DNA of 64,000 bases from Terriglobus albidus (GTDB lineage Bacteria > Acidobacteriota > Terriglobia > Terriglobales > Acidobacteriaceae): assembly GCF_008000815.1 (NCBI RefSeq), contig NZ_CP042806.1, positions 5,580,001-5,644,000 on the forward strand, in the 5' to 3' direction. Both the position numbers and the translations under genes were made by a program. The notes below the pieces were generated by a model. It searched no databases. It was not told the origin of the DNA and saw nothing but the letters and a program-made list of their open reading frames with translations. The stretch's first letter is position 1. Every line of letters begins with the position of its first letter. This document shows, piece after piece, positions 8,580 to 17,504 of this stretch.

Positions 8580-10343
8580 ATGGCGAAACTGCTCTCAGTC
8601 AATGTCGGCCTTCCACGTGAGATCGAATGGCAAGGCAAGCTGGTCCGTACCGGAATCTGGAAGCTCCCTGTCTCGGGCCGTGTCTTTGCCCGGCGATTGA
8701 ACCTGAACGGCGATGGCCAGGGAGACCTTGCAGGTCACGGTGGCGAACACCGTGCCGTCATGGTCTATCAGATCGATGCCTATCGCTACTGGGAGAAGGT
8801 ACTCAACCGCAACGATTTTGAACACGGGCAGTTCGGAGAGAACTTCACCGTCGAAGGTCTTGCGGATGATGAGGTCTGTATCGGCGATCGATACAGCATC
8901 GGCAACGCGGTCTTTGAGGTGACGCAGCCTCGCGTGACCTGCTACCGGCTTGGCATCCGCATGAACAATCCGCAGATGGCCGCATTGCTTGTCTCGCACC
9001 GAAGGCCGGGATTCTACTTCCGCGTGATTACAGAAGGCGAGGTTGGCGCAGGAGATGAGATTCAGAAGATCGCCGATGGTCCCGGACGAATTACCGTCGC
9101 CGAAGTGGACGGCTTGTTGTATCTGCCGAATCACGATGCCAAACGCATTGCGATAGCGGTCGATATTCCTGCACTGAGCGGTGGATGGAAGGGCTCGCTT
9201 GAAGAGTTACTGAAAGCAGATGAGCAGGGAGTGCATAGCGGAAACGCCGGTCTTACATCTTCTATCGCATCTCCACCCTTGTGGAATGGCTTTCGCACGC
9301 TACGGGTTGGCGCAGTCCACCAGGAGACCAATGAAGTAAAGTCCATAGTGCTGGAGTCCGCGGATGGCGTGTCTCTCCCGGCCGCACTGCCGGGCCAGTA
9401 CCTTGTCCTGCGGCTATACCCGGACAAAGGTTCGCGCCCAGTGGTGCGCAGCTATTCCATCTCAGGCGCTTGCGATGCGGGAACATACCGCATCAGCGTG
9501 AAGCGAGATACCGGCCCAGGCAGCCAATACATTGCGGACGTAACCCAGGCAGGCGACATGCTTGAAGTAAGCGCGCCGCGTGGCGAGTTTGTACTGCGTT
9601 CCGGGATACGTCCGGTCGTTCTGCTGAGCGCCGGGATCGGTGCGACTCCAGTCTTATCGATGCTGCATGCTCTTGCCTCCAATAGCGCAGCATCTCATCG
9701 CGAGGTGTGGTGGATTCACGGAACGCGCAGTGGCGGAACACATGGCTTTGTCGAAGAGACGCGCGGGCTGCTGAAAGCCGCTCCCGGAAGCCATTCGGTG
9801 ATCGTCTATAGCAAAGCCGAACCGACAGATCGGCTGGGAAAGGACTTCGATCTCGCAGGGCGTCTGGATCTTGATGGCCTGCGGAAACTCGGCATGCCTC
9901 TCGATGCCGATTTCTACCTGTGCGGCCCTGCAGGCTTTCAAAACGACATCACCCGAGCCCTGGCCTCTTTGTCGGTTCCAGCGAACACGATTCACCAGGA
10001 GATATTCGGCTCAGTGGGTTCTATCACCCCCGGCGTCGTGAAGGCCGAGGTTAAACTTCCGCATCCACCCACTGCATCCACGGGAAACGGACCGCTTGTC
10101 TCGTTCACGCGCAGCAATCTAACGGTACCGTGGGACAACAGATTTCGAAGCCTGCTGGAGTTTGCCGAGGCCTGCGGCGTTCCCGTCCGATGGTCTTGCC
10201 GCACCGGCGTCTGTCACATGTGTGAATGTGGGCTGCTGAGTGGCAACGTGCATTATTCTCCTGATCCTCTGGATCAGCCGGCCGGCGGGAATGCGTTGAT
10301 CTGCTGTTCGACGCCGGAATCACAGGTTGATCTGGATTTGTAA
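8580..10343 (+). CDS. MOSC domain - ferredoxin reductase - [2Fe-2S] ferredoxin fusion
   Basis: 587 residues with a GGAGG ribosome-binding site. Residues 1-230 form a MOSC domain of the YiiM type (RLNLNGDGQGDLAGHGGEHRAV; the conserved Cys is in RVTCYRLG near 122). Residues about 240-480 are a ferredoxin-NADP reductase module with RSYSISGACD (FAD) and a C-terminal LCGPAGFQ motif. Residues about 500-587 are a plant-type [2Fe-2S] ferredoxin with Cys540, Cys545, Cys548 and a final Cys near 578. Family knowledge: MOSC proteins pass sulfur or reduce N-hydroxylated bases with a molybdenum cofactor. A self-contained electron chain for such a reductase is a reasonable inference. Confidence 0.9.
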   Translation: MAKLLSVNVGLPREIEWQGKLVRTGIWKLPVSGRVFARRLNLNGDGQGDLAGHGGEHRAVMVYQIDAYRYWEKVLNRNDFEHGQFGENFTVEGLADDEVCIGDRYSIGNAVFEVTQPRVTCYRLGIRMNNPQMAALLVSHRRPGFYFRVITEGEVGAGDEIQKIADGPGRITVAEVDGLLYLPNHDAKRIAIAVDIPALSGGWKGSLEELLKADEQGVHSGNAGLTSSIASPPLWNGFRTLRVGAVHQETNEVKSIVLESADGVSLPAALPGQYLVLRLYPDKGSRPVVRSYSISGACDAGTYRISVKRDTGPGSQYIADVTQAGDMLEVSAPRGEFVLRSGIRPVVLLSAGIGATPVLSMLHALASNSAASHREVWWIHGTRSGGTHGFVEETRGLLKAAPGSHSVIVYSKAEPTDRLGKDFDLAGRLDLDGLRKLGMPLDADFYLCGPAGFQNDITRALASLSVPANTIHQEIFGSVGSITPGVVKAEVKLPHPPTASTGNGPLVSFTRSNLTVPWDNRFRSLLEFAEACGVPVRWSCRTGVCHMCECGLLSGNVHYSPDPLDQPAGGNALICCSTPESQVDLDL

Positions 10344-10402
10344 CCACCCGAGACCTGTGCCGCAGGATGCATCGACGCTTGCTTTGGGCCTTGTTAGAAG
10401 TT

Positions 10403-10594
10403 GTGGGCATTCCCCACCCACCCTAGCGTTGCGAGGGCGGGGCACCCCGGGCAAGGAAAACAAGAGAAACGACAAGCAAAGGTGCCAGGCTCTAAGCGCT
10501 GAAGGCGCGCTCTATACCAGCCTGGGGCGTTGCCCGGGCAACGCCCCAGGTTTCATTGCCAAAGATGTTCAAGGGCTGAAGGCCCGCTCTATAG
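10403..10594. repeat. composite dispersed repeat with 30-bp perfect palindrome (copy 1)
   Basis: The intergenic space after the MOSC fusion holds a composite repeat. Positions 10403-10460 carry a CCCACCCT...GAGGGCGGGGCACCCC module. Positions 10496-10594 carry a module that begins GCGCTGAAGGCGCGC and ends GGCCCGCTCTATAG. At 10521-10550 lies a perfect 30-bp palindrome whose left half is CCTGGGGCGTTGCCC. A second copy of both modules lies at 15569-15819, and the second module recurs near 45.5 and 47.5 kb. No gene was seen in 10344-10708. Confidence 0.85.
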
Positions 10595-10708
10595 TTCTCC
10601 CGTTCAGGCGATTGAGCAGGCCCAACGACTCACTAATATTCGGTAGAACAAACATCTCTCCAAACTCACCGCAAGACGCGCGCCCACACTTCGTGAATAA
10701 TTCTCCTT

Positions 10709-12403
10709 GTGAAAAAGACATCCCTCGCGCTGTTGAGTCGCCGTGACCTCATCCTGGGAGCAACCGCCTCGGCTTCGCTCGCCGCCACACCGCTTCGCGC
10801 ACAGAGCGTCAAGCCATCGCTCCCCTTTGCCGATCTTCGTGAGACACCTGCACAGATAACGGCATTTGCTGGACTGGACAATGCACGCCCGTTGACTCGT
10901 TCCGGCAGCGAATGGCGGGCGGGCGACCTGGTGGTTACGCTCGACAACTCGCGAACAGGAACCGTCGTATCGCTCGCGGCTCCGTCGGTGGCTGTGACGC
11001 ACCTGCGTCTTCGCTGGAGCCTCCGGTATCCCGAAGATATCGTCGTGCTGGGCGATGCGTGGGAGCGCTCGTACGGTGACCTCGGCTGGCGCAATGTCGT
11101 CGCCGAGCGTCCATTGCCCTGGTACTGCGCTGTTCACCAGAACGGCACCACACACTGTTACGGAGTCGAGACCGGTGCTGCGAGCCTTGGGATGTGGCAG
11201 GTCGACACGGCAGGAATCACGCTCTGGCTCGACGTGCGCAACGGCGGCGAGGGCGTCCTCCTCGGATCACGCGTGCTCAAGGCAGCCACGCTGGTCGCGC
11301 GTCGCGGAGATCGCGGCGAGTCCATTCATAGCGCTTTGTCTGCCTTCTGCCGCACCATGTGTCCCTCGCCACGCCTGCCGAAGACTACCGTCTACGGATC
11401 GAATGACTGGTACTACGCTTACGGCAAGAACACTGCCGAAGGCATCCTCCGTGATGCGGAGCTGGTCGCAGCGCTTGCACCCTCCAACGGGCCGAAGCCG
11501 TTCGCCATCGTCGACGACGGCTGGCAGAACCAACAAACCTTTCCCGACATGGCGGCACTGACAGCACAGATCCGCTCCAAAGGCGCACGTCCGGGCTTGT
11601 GGATTCGCCCGCTGCAAGCGCATGCAGGCACCGATCCCAAACTTCTCCTTCCCGACGTACGCTTCGGACGCCGGCGAGAGCGTTTCAACGACCTTGCCTA
11701 CGACCCCACCATTCCAGAGGCTCGCGAAGCCGCACTCAACACCATGCGTGAGGCGGTGCGCTGGGGCAATGATCTGGTCAAGCATGACTTCTCGACCTAC
11801 GAGCTGTTCGGCGGCTGGGGCAGTGAGATGGGAGCATCAATGACGACGGGCGGTTGGCATTTTAACGATCGCTCACTCACCAATGCCGAGATCGTACTCA
11901 ACCTGTATCGTGGCCTGCGCGAAGCTGCAGGTGAGCAGACGGTCGTCATCGGCTGCAACACCATCGGACATCTCGCCGCCGGGCTGTTTGAAGCCAATCG
12001 CACGGGAGACGATGTCAGCGGACGAGCCTGGGAGCGGACACGCCGCATGGGCGTCAACACGCTCGCCTTCCGGCTGCCGCAGAACCGCGCTCTCTTCATC
12101 GTGGACGCGGATTGTGTTCCGCTCACCAAAGCCATCGCGTGGGAGAAGACACGCATTTGGCTCGACGTGGTGGCGCGCAGCGGCACCACGCTGATCGTCT
12201 CTCCCGAACCCGGCGCGATTGGAGCAGAACAGAAGGCAGCCCTGCGTGAGGCCTTCGCCATCGCAGCGACAACTCCTGCCGCTACCGCGGACGATATGCT
12301 GCAAAGCAATGCTCCCGAGCGCTGGACGTTTCAGCAGAACGGTGGAATAAAGAAAGCGAACTATAGCTGGGATGAAGACGGCGCATCGCCGTTCTCGATT
12401 TAG
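10709..12403 (+). CDS. Tat-exported alpha-galactosidase-like glycoside hydrolase
   Basis: 564 residues. The N-terminus has a twin-arginine signal (SRRDLILGA, then a hydrophobic run ending PLRAQS), so it is exported folded. The central (beta/alpha)8 region resembles the GH36 / melibiase group: VYGSNDWYYAYG, FAIVDDGWQ, and LVKHDFSTYELFG, in which Asp360 sits where the catalytic nucleophile is expected. Start is GTG at 10709. It lies upstream of a Gfo/Idh/MocA oxidoreductase, consistent with plant or microbial polysaccharide use. The exact linkage cut is not certain. Confidence 0.85.
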   Translation: MKKTSLALLSRRDLILGATASASLAATPLRAQSVKPSLPFADLRETPAQITAFAGLDNARPLTRSGSEWRAGDLVVTLDNSRTGTVVSLAAPSVAVTHLRLRWSLRYPEDIVVLGDAWERSYGDLGWRNVVAERPLPWYCAVHQNGTTHCYGVETGAASLGMWQVDTAGITLWLDVRNGGEGVLLGSRVLKAATLVARRGDRGESIHSALSAFCRTMCPSPRLPKTTVYGSNDWYYAYGKNTAEGILRDAELVAALAPSNGPKPFAIVDDGWQNQQTFPDMAALTAQIRSKGARPGLWIRPLQAHAGTDPKLLLPDVRFGRRRERFNDLAYDPTIPEAREAALNTMREAVRWGNDLVKHDFSTYELFGGWGSEMGASMTTGGWHFNDRSLTNAEIVLNLYRGLREAAGEQTVVIGCNTIGHLAAGLFEANRTGDDVSGRAWERTRRMGVNTLAFRLPQNRALFIVDADCVPLTKAIAWEKTRIWLDVVARSGTTLIVSPEPGAIGAEQKAALREAFAIAATTPAATADDMLQSNAPERWTFQQNGGIKKANYSWDEDGASPFSI

Positions 12404-12410
12404 CAACCGG

Positions 12411-12584
12411 GTGGGAGCCGTGGGCTTCAGCCCACGGTTTATTGGCCACAAAAGAGGTCGGGCTTTAGCCCTGGGCCTTTTCCTGATAGACAGAGAATGC
12501 CCAGGGCTAAAGCCCGACGTTTTGATGCTTGCTAATCAGCGGGCTGAAGCCCGCTGCTCCCACCGGTTCGAGCTACGCTCGAAT
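12411..12584. repeat. three-hairpin GGGCTTTAGCCC repeat (copy A)
   Basis: Three palindromes in a row: CCGTGGGCTTCAGCCCACGG (12418-12437); a 20-bp perfect stem with arms 12457-12476 (GTCGGGCTTTAGCCCTGGGC) and 12499-12518 and a 22-base loop; and CAGCGGGCTGAAGCCCGCTG (12537-12556). It is flanked by the outer pair GTGGGAGC / GCTCCCAC and followed by a TTCGAGCT-type palindrome. It fills the gap between two plus-strand genes. The same modules occur at 18605-18820 and 24091-24294. Confidence 0.9.
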
Positions 12585-12641
12585 CACCCCACTCAATGCG
12601 CCGCTGGGCTCCTTTGAACTAACCCCGACACATAGTGCACG

Positions 12642-13739
12642 ATGGTAGTGATGAGTGAGTTTGTGAACGTTGGTCTTATCGGTTATGGATACGCGGGTCG
12701 TGTCCTTCATGCTCCTTTAATTCAGGCAATCCCTGGCCTGCGTCTCACCACGGTCGCGTCTTCCAAGGGAGACCAGATCCGCGCGGCCTTGGGAGACGTC
12801 CGTGTCTGCACGCCGCAGGAACTGATTGCGGACGAACACATTGACCTGGTTGTCATCGCCACGCCGAACACCGAACACTTCCCGCTCGCGATGGCGGCGC
12901 TTGAGGCCGGCAAGCATGTCGTGGTTGACAAGCCGTTCACGCTCGATCTGGCCGAAGCAGAAAAGCTGCGCGCTGCTGCCCTTCGTAAAGACCGTATGCT
13001 CACCATCTTCCATAACCGCCGCTGGGAGAGCGAAGTTCTTGCCATCGACGAAGTGCTGCAACGTGGAGTGCTCGGGCGCGTGGTGCAGTTTGACTGCCAC
13101 ATGAACCGCTATCGCCCAGTCGTCCGCAAGCGCTGGAGAGAGGATGCCGGACCGGGCGCAGGACTGTGGTTCGATCTCGGTCCACACATGATCGACATGG
13201 CACTGCACTTCTTCGGCCTGCCCCAGCAGATCACCGCTTCGTTCGCAATCCTGCGTGACGGTGGACAGACCGATGACTGGGCCCACGTCATCCTCAGCTA
13301 TCCGGACAAGCGCATCGTCCTCGAAGCCATGAATCTTGCCTCCGGCTCACTGCCTCGCTCCATACTCCATGGCACGCAGGGCACCTGGGTGAAGTATGGG
13401 CTCGATACGCAGGAGGCGCAGTTGCAGGCAGGCATGTCTCCGCTTGATCCGGCCTTCGGTATCGACCCTGTGCCCGCGGTCTTCTATGCCGGCACGGGTG
13501 AGACAGTGGAATACCCCACGCCTCGCGGCAATCAACTGCCGTTCTATGAAGGCGTGCGCGATGCCATCCTGCACCACAAGCCTGCACCTGTCTCCTCGCG
13601 AGACGCTCTTGCCGTCATGGCGGTTCTTGAAACCACCTTCCGCTCCGGCGAACAGCAGCGCACGCTTCCTCTCGAATTCAAGCTGCCGCAGGAGCAGGAG
13701 TGGGGCGAATCAGAACGGTCCGCAGGCGAGAAGCAGTGA
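12642..13739 (+). CDS. Gfo/Idh/MocA-family oxidoreductase
   Basis: 365 residues, cytoplasmic. The Rossmann fold begins GLIGYGYAGRVLHAP, and VVVDKPFTLDLAEAEKL gives the EKP-type motif (here DKP) near residues 103-115. The central region has GPGAGLWFDLGPHMIDMALHFFG, with the catalytic-type His of the family. An NAD(P)-dependent sugar or polyol dehydrogenase is likely. ATG at 12651 (MSEFVNVG) is an alternative start. The 3' end overlaps the convergent DUF998 gene by 62 bp. It follows the alpha-galactosidase-like gene, so a role in sugar breakdown is plausible. Confidence 0.9.
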   Translation: MVVMSEFVNVGLIGYGYAGRVLHAPLIQAIPGLRLTTVASSKGDQIRAALGDVRVCTPQELIADEHIDLVVIATPNTEHFPLAMAALEAGKHVVVDKPFTLDLAEAEKLRAAALRKDRMLTIFHNRRWESEVLAIDEVLQRGVLGRVVQFDCHMNRYRPVVRKRWREDAGPGAGLWFDLGPHMIDMALHFFGLPQQITASFAILRDGGQTDDWAHVILSYPDKRIVLEAMNLASGSLPRSILHGTQGTWVKYGLDTQEAQLQAGMSPLDPAFGIDPVPAVFYAGTGETVEYPTPRGNQLPFYEGVRDAILHHKPAPVSSRDALAVMAVLETTFRSGEQQRTLPLEFKLPQEQEWGESERSAGEKQ

Positions 13740-14343
13740 CAAGCATCCATGAGAAAAGGACCAGGACAAATGCGCGATTGGTAATGCCGTAGGGAGCGCC
13801 TCGATGCAGCGTACGGAACTGGATAGCAAAGGCGATAAGGATAAGCACTGCCCAAAGTACTGACTCCAGGCGAAACGATCGCCAGCCAGGATGTTTCCAG
13901 TACGCCATAGGTAAAAGTAGCGCAACGAGTATGCTGCCGCCCACATTAATGAGGAAGCTGACGGTATGGATATTGCCGGTGCGAGTACTTACGGTAGACT
14001 CCTCCAGATCTGTGGGGAAGATCGCGGAGACGATCAAGCCAATGGAGACCACCACAAGCAGCGATATCGCAAGACGGGCGACCAGCGAACGTAGGCCGCT
14101 CCGGTTGAGTCCGAGTGCCAATGAGAGATAGCCAAGGCTCATCGCCACGAAGACAGACTGCATCAACCAGCCGAAATGCCCGACCGCGTAATCACTGATC
14201 ATGTGAGAGCGCGGGGTATAGTCTGGCCGCAGAAAATGCAATAAAGCCAGGGCGGCGAATGCATACAAGATGAAGAAGGCAACCAGGTTCGGCCAGATGC
14301 TGCTTTGAGTCCGAGCGGGCGGGACAGAAATCTCCTGAGTCAT
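13678..14343 (-). CDS. DUF998-family multi-pass membrane protein
   Basis: About 221 residues if the ATG at 14343 (MTQEISVPP) is used. The longer in-frame start at 14562 would add an N-terminus unlike the family and run into the divergent DUF1080 gene. Six or so TM segments are visible. The loop RPDYTPRSHMISDYAVGHFG is the hallmark of DUF998 proteins, whose function is unknown. Its 3' end lies under the last 62 bp of the Gfo/Idh/MocA gene on the other strand. Confidence 0.82.
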   Translation of the reverse strand: MTQEISVPPARTQSSIWPNLVAFFILYAFAALALLHFLRPDYTPRSHMISDYAVGHFGWLMQSVFVAMSLGYLSLALGLNRSGLRSLVARLAISLLVVVSIGLIVSAIFPTDLEESTVSTRTGNIHTVSFLINVGGSILVALLLPMAYWKHPGWRSFRLESVLWAVLILIAFAIQFRTLHRGAPYGITNRAFVLVLFSWMLVTASRLRTVLIRPTPAPAAA

Positions 14344-14537
14344 AAAGGCATTCCAGATTGCATCGAGTTTTAGAGTGACGGGAGAAAGGCGGAATTCTCT
14401 CGCAAGTAGCTTACTTCGGGCCCGGTTGTTTGTCCTCAGAAGCTCCGTGCGCCAACTGAAAGCTAACGTAATTCCTGCAAATACGGCGCGAAAAACCGAT
14501 AAAACCTCACGAGCGGCAGTAGCGTTACACTCATAGG

Positions 14538-15485
14538 GTGAAAACGAAGATGTTGTTTGCACCTTTCATGGCGATCGCGCTCGCCTCGACCGTCGCCGCG
14601 CAAAACACCAAAGCGTTTCTCGGCCGTTGGGACATGACCGTTACGCCCGCCACCGGCAAGCCATATCCGCAGTGGATCGAGCTGACGGAGAACGGCGGCA
14701 AGATTGAAGGCCGCGTTCAGCCGCGCGGCGGCGGGTGGCATCCGATCTCGGACGCACACATCGAATCAAGCAAATTGATCGTGGCCGTGGGAGAAGCGAC
14801 CAATTGGGAGCTCACCTCTCCCAGCGCAGGCAAGCTGACTGGCATCGAGAAGCACGGCAACACCGATGGCCCAGCACTCGCCGGCGTGAAGGCGCCTTCG
14901 CTGGATCGGCCCATGCCGAAGAAGTGGACCAAGCCCCGGCCTATTTTCGACGGTAAGGATCTGAAAGGCTGGGAGCCGATCGGCAATGTCGACAACAGCA
15001 AATGGGTGGCTCGCAATGGCGAGCTGGTGAATGACAACCCTGAAGTTCCCGGTCAAAGGACCCACGGCGCTGCCAACATCATGACCACCGAGAAGTTCCA
15101 GGACTTCAAGCTGCATATTGAAGTGAACTGCCCTGAAGGCGGTAATAGCGGAATCTACCTGCGCGGCCGCTACGAGGTACAGGTCGGCACCGAAGGCGGC
15201 AAGCTGCCATCGCACGAGATGGGCGCGATCTACAGCCACTATCCACCGCCGGCGGGTTCAGAGCTCGGTCTCGGAAAATGGACGACCTTCGACATCACTC
15301 TGGTCGGCAGGCATGTAACAGTTCTGCGCGATGGCAAGGTGTACCACGACAATGTCGAGATCCCCGGCCCGACCGGCGGCGCTCTTGATAGCAACGAGGC
15401 CGAGCCGGGACCGTTCTATCTGCAGGGCGATCACCACGGCGTCATCGAATACCGCAACATCACCATCTCCGTTCCGGCAAAGTAA
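14538..15485 (+). CDS. secreted DUF1080 (3-keto-disaccharide hydrolase-like) protein
   Basis: 315 residues, GTG start at 14538 (ATG 14550 is possible), with a Sec signal ending ASTVAAQ. Residues about 135-315 form the DUF1080 concanavalin-like jelly roll: PIFDGKDLKGWEPIG, NSGIYLRGRYEVQV, GDHHGVIEYRNI. A separate N-terminal beta domain (about 25-125: FLGRWDMTVTP...) resembles a lipocalin-like module. DUF1080 proteins are glycan-binding or hydrolysing; some cleave 3-keto-glycosides produced by Gfo/Idh/MocA enzymes, which fits the neighbour at 12642. Confidence 0.9.
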   Translation: MKTKMLFAPFMAIALASTVAAQNTKAFLGRWDMTVTPATGKPYPQWIELTENGGKIEGRVQPRGGGWHPISDAHIESSKLIVAVGEATNWELTSPSAGKLTGIEKHGNTDGPALAGVKAPSLDRPMPKKWTKPRPIFDGKDLKGWEPIGNVDNSKWVARNGELVNDNPEVPGQRTHGAANIMTTEKFQDFKLHIEVNCPEGGNSGIYLRGRYEVQVGTEGGKLPSHEMGAIYSHYPPPAGSELGLGKWTTFDITLVGRHVTVLRDGKVYHDNVEIPGPTGGALDSNEAEPGPFYLQGDHHGVIEYRNITISVPAK

Positions 15486-15568
15486 GACCTTCTCTGAACC
15501 GCGCGTCTGCGGACTCGGTAGGCGGACGCGCGGTTCGATAAATTCGGTTTGAATTTTGATAGGAATTT

Positions 15569-15819
15569 TGGGTATTCCGAACCCACCCTCACGTTGTGAG
15601 GGTGGGGCGCCCCGGTTGGGGACAACGTATCAAAAGCAGATTTCTCCGCTACGCTTCACCCCAGCCAGCAAAGCTGGTTGTGGACCCCGAACGCTCCGAA
15701 ATGACAAAGCAAAAAGATCTCACGATTCTTAGCGCTGAAGGCGCGTTCTATACCAGCCTGGGGCAACGCCCCAGGTTTCATTGCCAAAGATGTTCAAGGG
15801 CTGAAGGCCCGCTCTATAG
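15569..15819. repeat. composite dispersed repeat (copy 2, palindrome contracted)
   Basis: Carries the CCCACCCT...GAGGGTGGGG module (15569-15620); then a segment CTCCGCTACGCTT...CCGAAATGACAAAG with an inserted CCAGCCAGCAAAGCTGG palindrome (about 15654-15685); then the GCGCTGAAGGCGCG...CGCTCTATAG module (15732-15819). In this copy the 30-bp palindrome of copy 1 is shortened to CCTGGGGCAACGCCCCAGG. It separates the DUF1080 gene from the next coding start. Confidence 0.85.
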
Positions 15820-15862
15820 TTTCAGTGTTCAGAGTCGACGATTTCAGCGTAAAGTTCTGGCT

Positions 15863-16822
15863 GTGAAATGCGCGATCACAGCAACGCTGCTCTCCGTAAT
15901 GTTCGCTCTCTCGGCGCCCGCCGAGACTTCGCCTCATCCCGTCCCTCCGGGACATCCCTTGGCAGATTTACTGAAACAGGAAGTTCCCAAGGCCCCCGCT
16001 CCGCCCGTCGCACTACAGACACCCATCAGCGACTACGACACCCTGAACGACGCTTCGTATTTCGTCCTTGGCTTCTATACCTTCCATCCGGAGTCAAAAA
16101 CTATTCAGCCTCCATTGCAGATTCTGCTTTTGGACAAGCCGAGTAACTCGTGGAGCTACCTCGAAATCCAGGGTAAGTCTGACGCTGATGACGATCCCAG
16201 GAATGGGTGCCTCGGCAGCGTTGTTCGGATCAGATCCATTGAAGAGAAGTTCTTCCTCGAGACTCACCAGACACCTTCAGCTTCCTGCCAGTTTGTTCTT
16301 TCGCGTCATCTCAAACTGGAACACATTCTCTATGGCTGGCCGTGGGAGAGCCGCCCTTCTCGCCGTGTCCTCATCGAGGGCAACACGGTTCATTTTGCCA
16401 GGACCCACCCTCTACGCCTGAGCCTGTATGATCCTGCAACCGCAGTCGAAACCTCATTGCTGCCAGTCGCCAATGATCGTTCGATGAAATGGCTTGACGA
16501 CGACCTGAGCGACCTCATCGATGATTCGTGGTGCCGGGAAAACAACTCGCCTTGCGAGGCTTCAGGGCTCGCTGGCTCAGCAAAAGCTTTCTTCGTGAAC
16601 GACAAGTCGAACGCGGTGGCGATTGACGTCGAATACATCGGGGAAGGAATGGGGCCGAGAGCCGAAACCTTCAAAGCCGAGGTGATCTATATCTTCGACT
16701 TGCGCGGCAAGGCGTTGCGGCACGTGGAATTCAAGCCCGATTCGTTGCAGAAAATGATTGGCGACTACAACATGGAAGAGCTAACCCAGCCCTCAGCTTT
16801 GCGCCAATTGCTTTCGCACTAG
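15863..16822 (+). CDS. secreted protein of unknown function
   Basis: About 319 residues from GTG 15863, where a Sec signal begins (VKCAITATLLSVMFALSAPAET). The reading frame stays open upstream to 15596, but that part is repeat DNA and is not counted as coding. The mature part starts proline-rich (PHPVPPGHPLADLL) and continues as a mixed alpha/beta protein with a likely disulfide pair. No known family was recognised. There are no enzymatic motifs. Confidence 0.72.
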   Translation: MKCAITATLLSVMFALSAPAETSPHPVPPGHPLADLLKQEVPKAPAPPVALQTPISDYDTLNDASYFVLGFYTFHPESKTIQPPLQILLLDKPSNSWSYLEIQGKSDADDDPRNGCLGSVVRIRSIEEKFFLETHQTPSASCQFVLSRHLKLEHILYGWPWESRPSRRVLIEGNTVHFARTHPLRLSLYDPATAVETSLLPVANDRSMKWLDDDLSDLIDDSWCRENNSPCEASGLAGSAKAFFVNDKSNAVAIDVEYIGEGMGPRAETFKAEVIYIFDLRGKALRHVEFKPDSLQKMIGDYNMEELTQPSALRQLLSH

Positions 16823-16897
16823 TCGACAACCTGACTACACTCAGGAATGAGCGTGCGGTGAAATGCATCCACATTCACAACCTGAGGAGCATCATGA

Positions 16898-17455
16898 ATG
16901 TCGAATGACGACGGTACCAGGATTATTCCCAGGCGCACGCCGGAGTCGGCGGCCATGGTGGCCAGCGTCAAGCGTGCCATGGCAATCACTCCGGCTCTCA
17001 ACCGTCTGACCTTCGACGATGCAGACGAGATTCGAGCCGTGTTCAGCGATCTCATCGGCCGCAAGGTAGACGAGAGCTTTTCGCTGATCCCCCCGTTCTA
17101 CACCACCGGTGGCGAGAATATCCGCATTGGGCGCAATGTCTTCATCAACCAGAACTGCACCATGTACGATCTCGGCGGCATCGACATTGCTGACGATGTG
17201 ATGATCGGGCCGAACGTAAGCCTCATCACATCAAGCCATCCGGTCGAGCCTTCGCAACGGCGCGCCTTCGTCATCGCAAAGCCCATTGTGATCGAAAGAA
17301 ACGTGTGGATTGCTGCCGGAGCGACCATTCTCGGCGGAGTCACCGTCGGTGAGAACTCAGTCGTAGCCGCAGGCGCGGTCGTCACCAAAGACGTTCTCCC
17401 GAATACCCTTGCCGGCGGAAATCCTGCGAGAGTAATTCGTTCGATTGGCGATTGA
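16898..17455 (+). CDS. sugar O-acetyltransferase, hexapeptide-repeat (LacA/Maa type)
   Basis: 185 residues, cytoplasmic. An N-terminal helical Mac domain (RRTPESAAMVASVKRAMAIT) precedes a left-handed beta-helix with hexapeptide repeats (IRIGRNVFINQNCTMYDLG, IGPNVSLITSSHPV, VWIAAGATILGGVTVG, SVVAAGAVVTKDV) and the closing GGNPARVIR typical of maltose/galactoside acetyltransferases. His in TSSHPV is the likely catalytic base. It transfers acetyl from acetyl-CoA to a sugar; which sugar is not known. Confidence 0.92.
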   Translation: MSNDDGTRIIPRRTPESAAMVASVKRAMAITPALNRLTFDDADEIRAVFSDLIGRKVDESFSLIPPFYTTGGENIRIGRNVFINQNCTMYDLGGIDIADDVMIGPNVSLITSSHPVEPSQRRAFVIAKPIVIERNVWIAAGATILGGVTVGENSVVAAGAVVTKDVLPNTLAGGNPARVIRSIGD

Positions 17456-17504
17456 TCCCGAATAGCCCCGGTAGACGTCCAACACTGGAGAGCACTCAAG
17501 GGGA

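Noticed and set aside
12457-12518. Large hairpin as a simple transcription terminator
   Set aside because: No T-run follows and the same sequence recurs in several intergenic places with two companion hairpins, so a repeat family explains it better.
15596-15862. In-frame extension of the secreted protein gene upstream of 15863
   Set aside because: This DNA is a dispersed repeat copy, and the signal peptide begins at the GTG at 15863.
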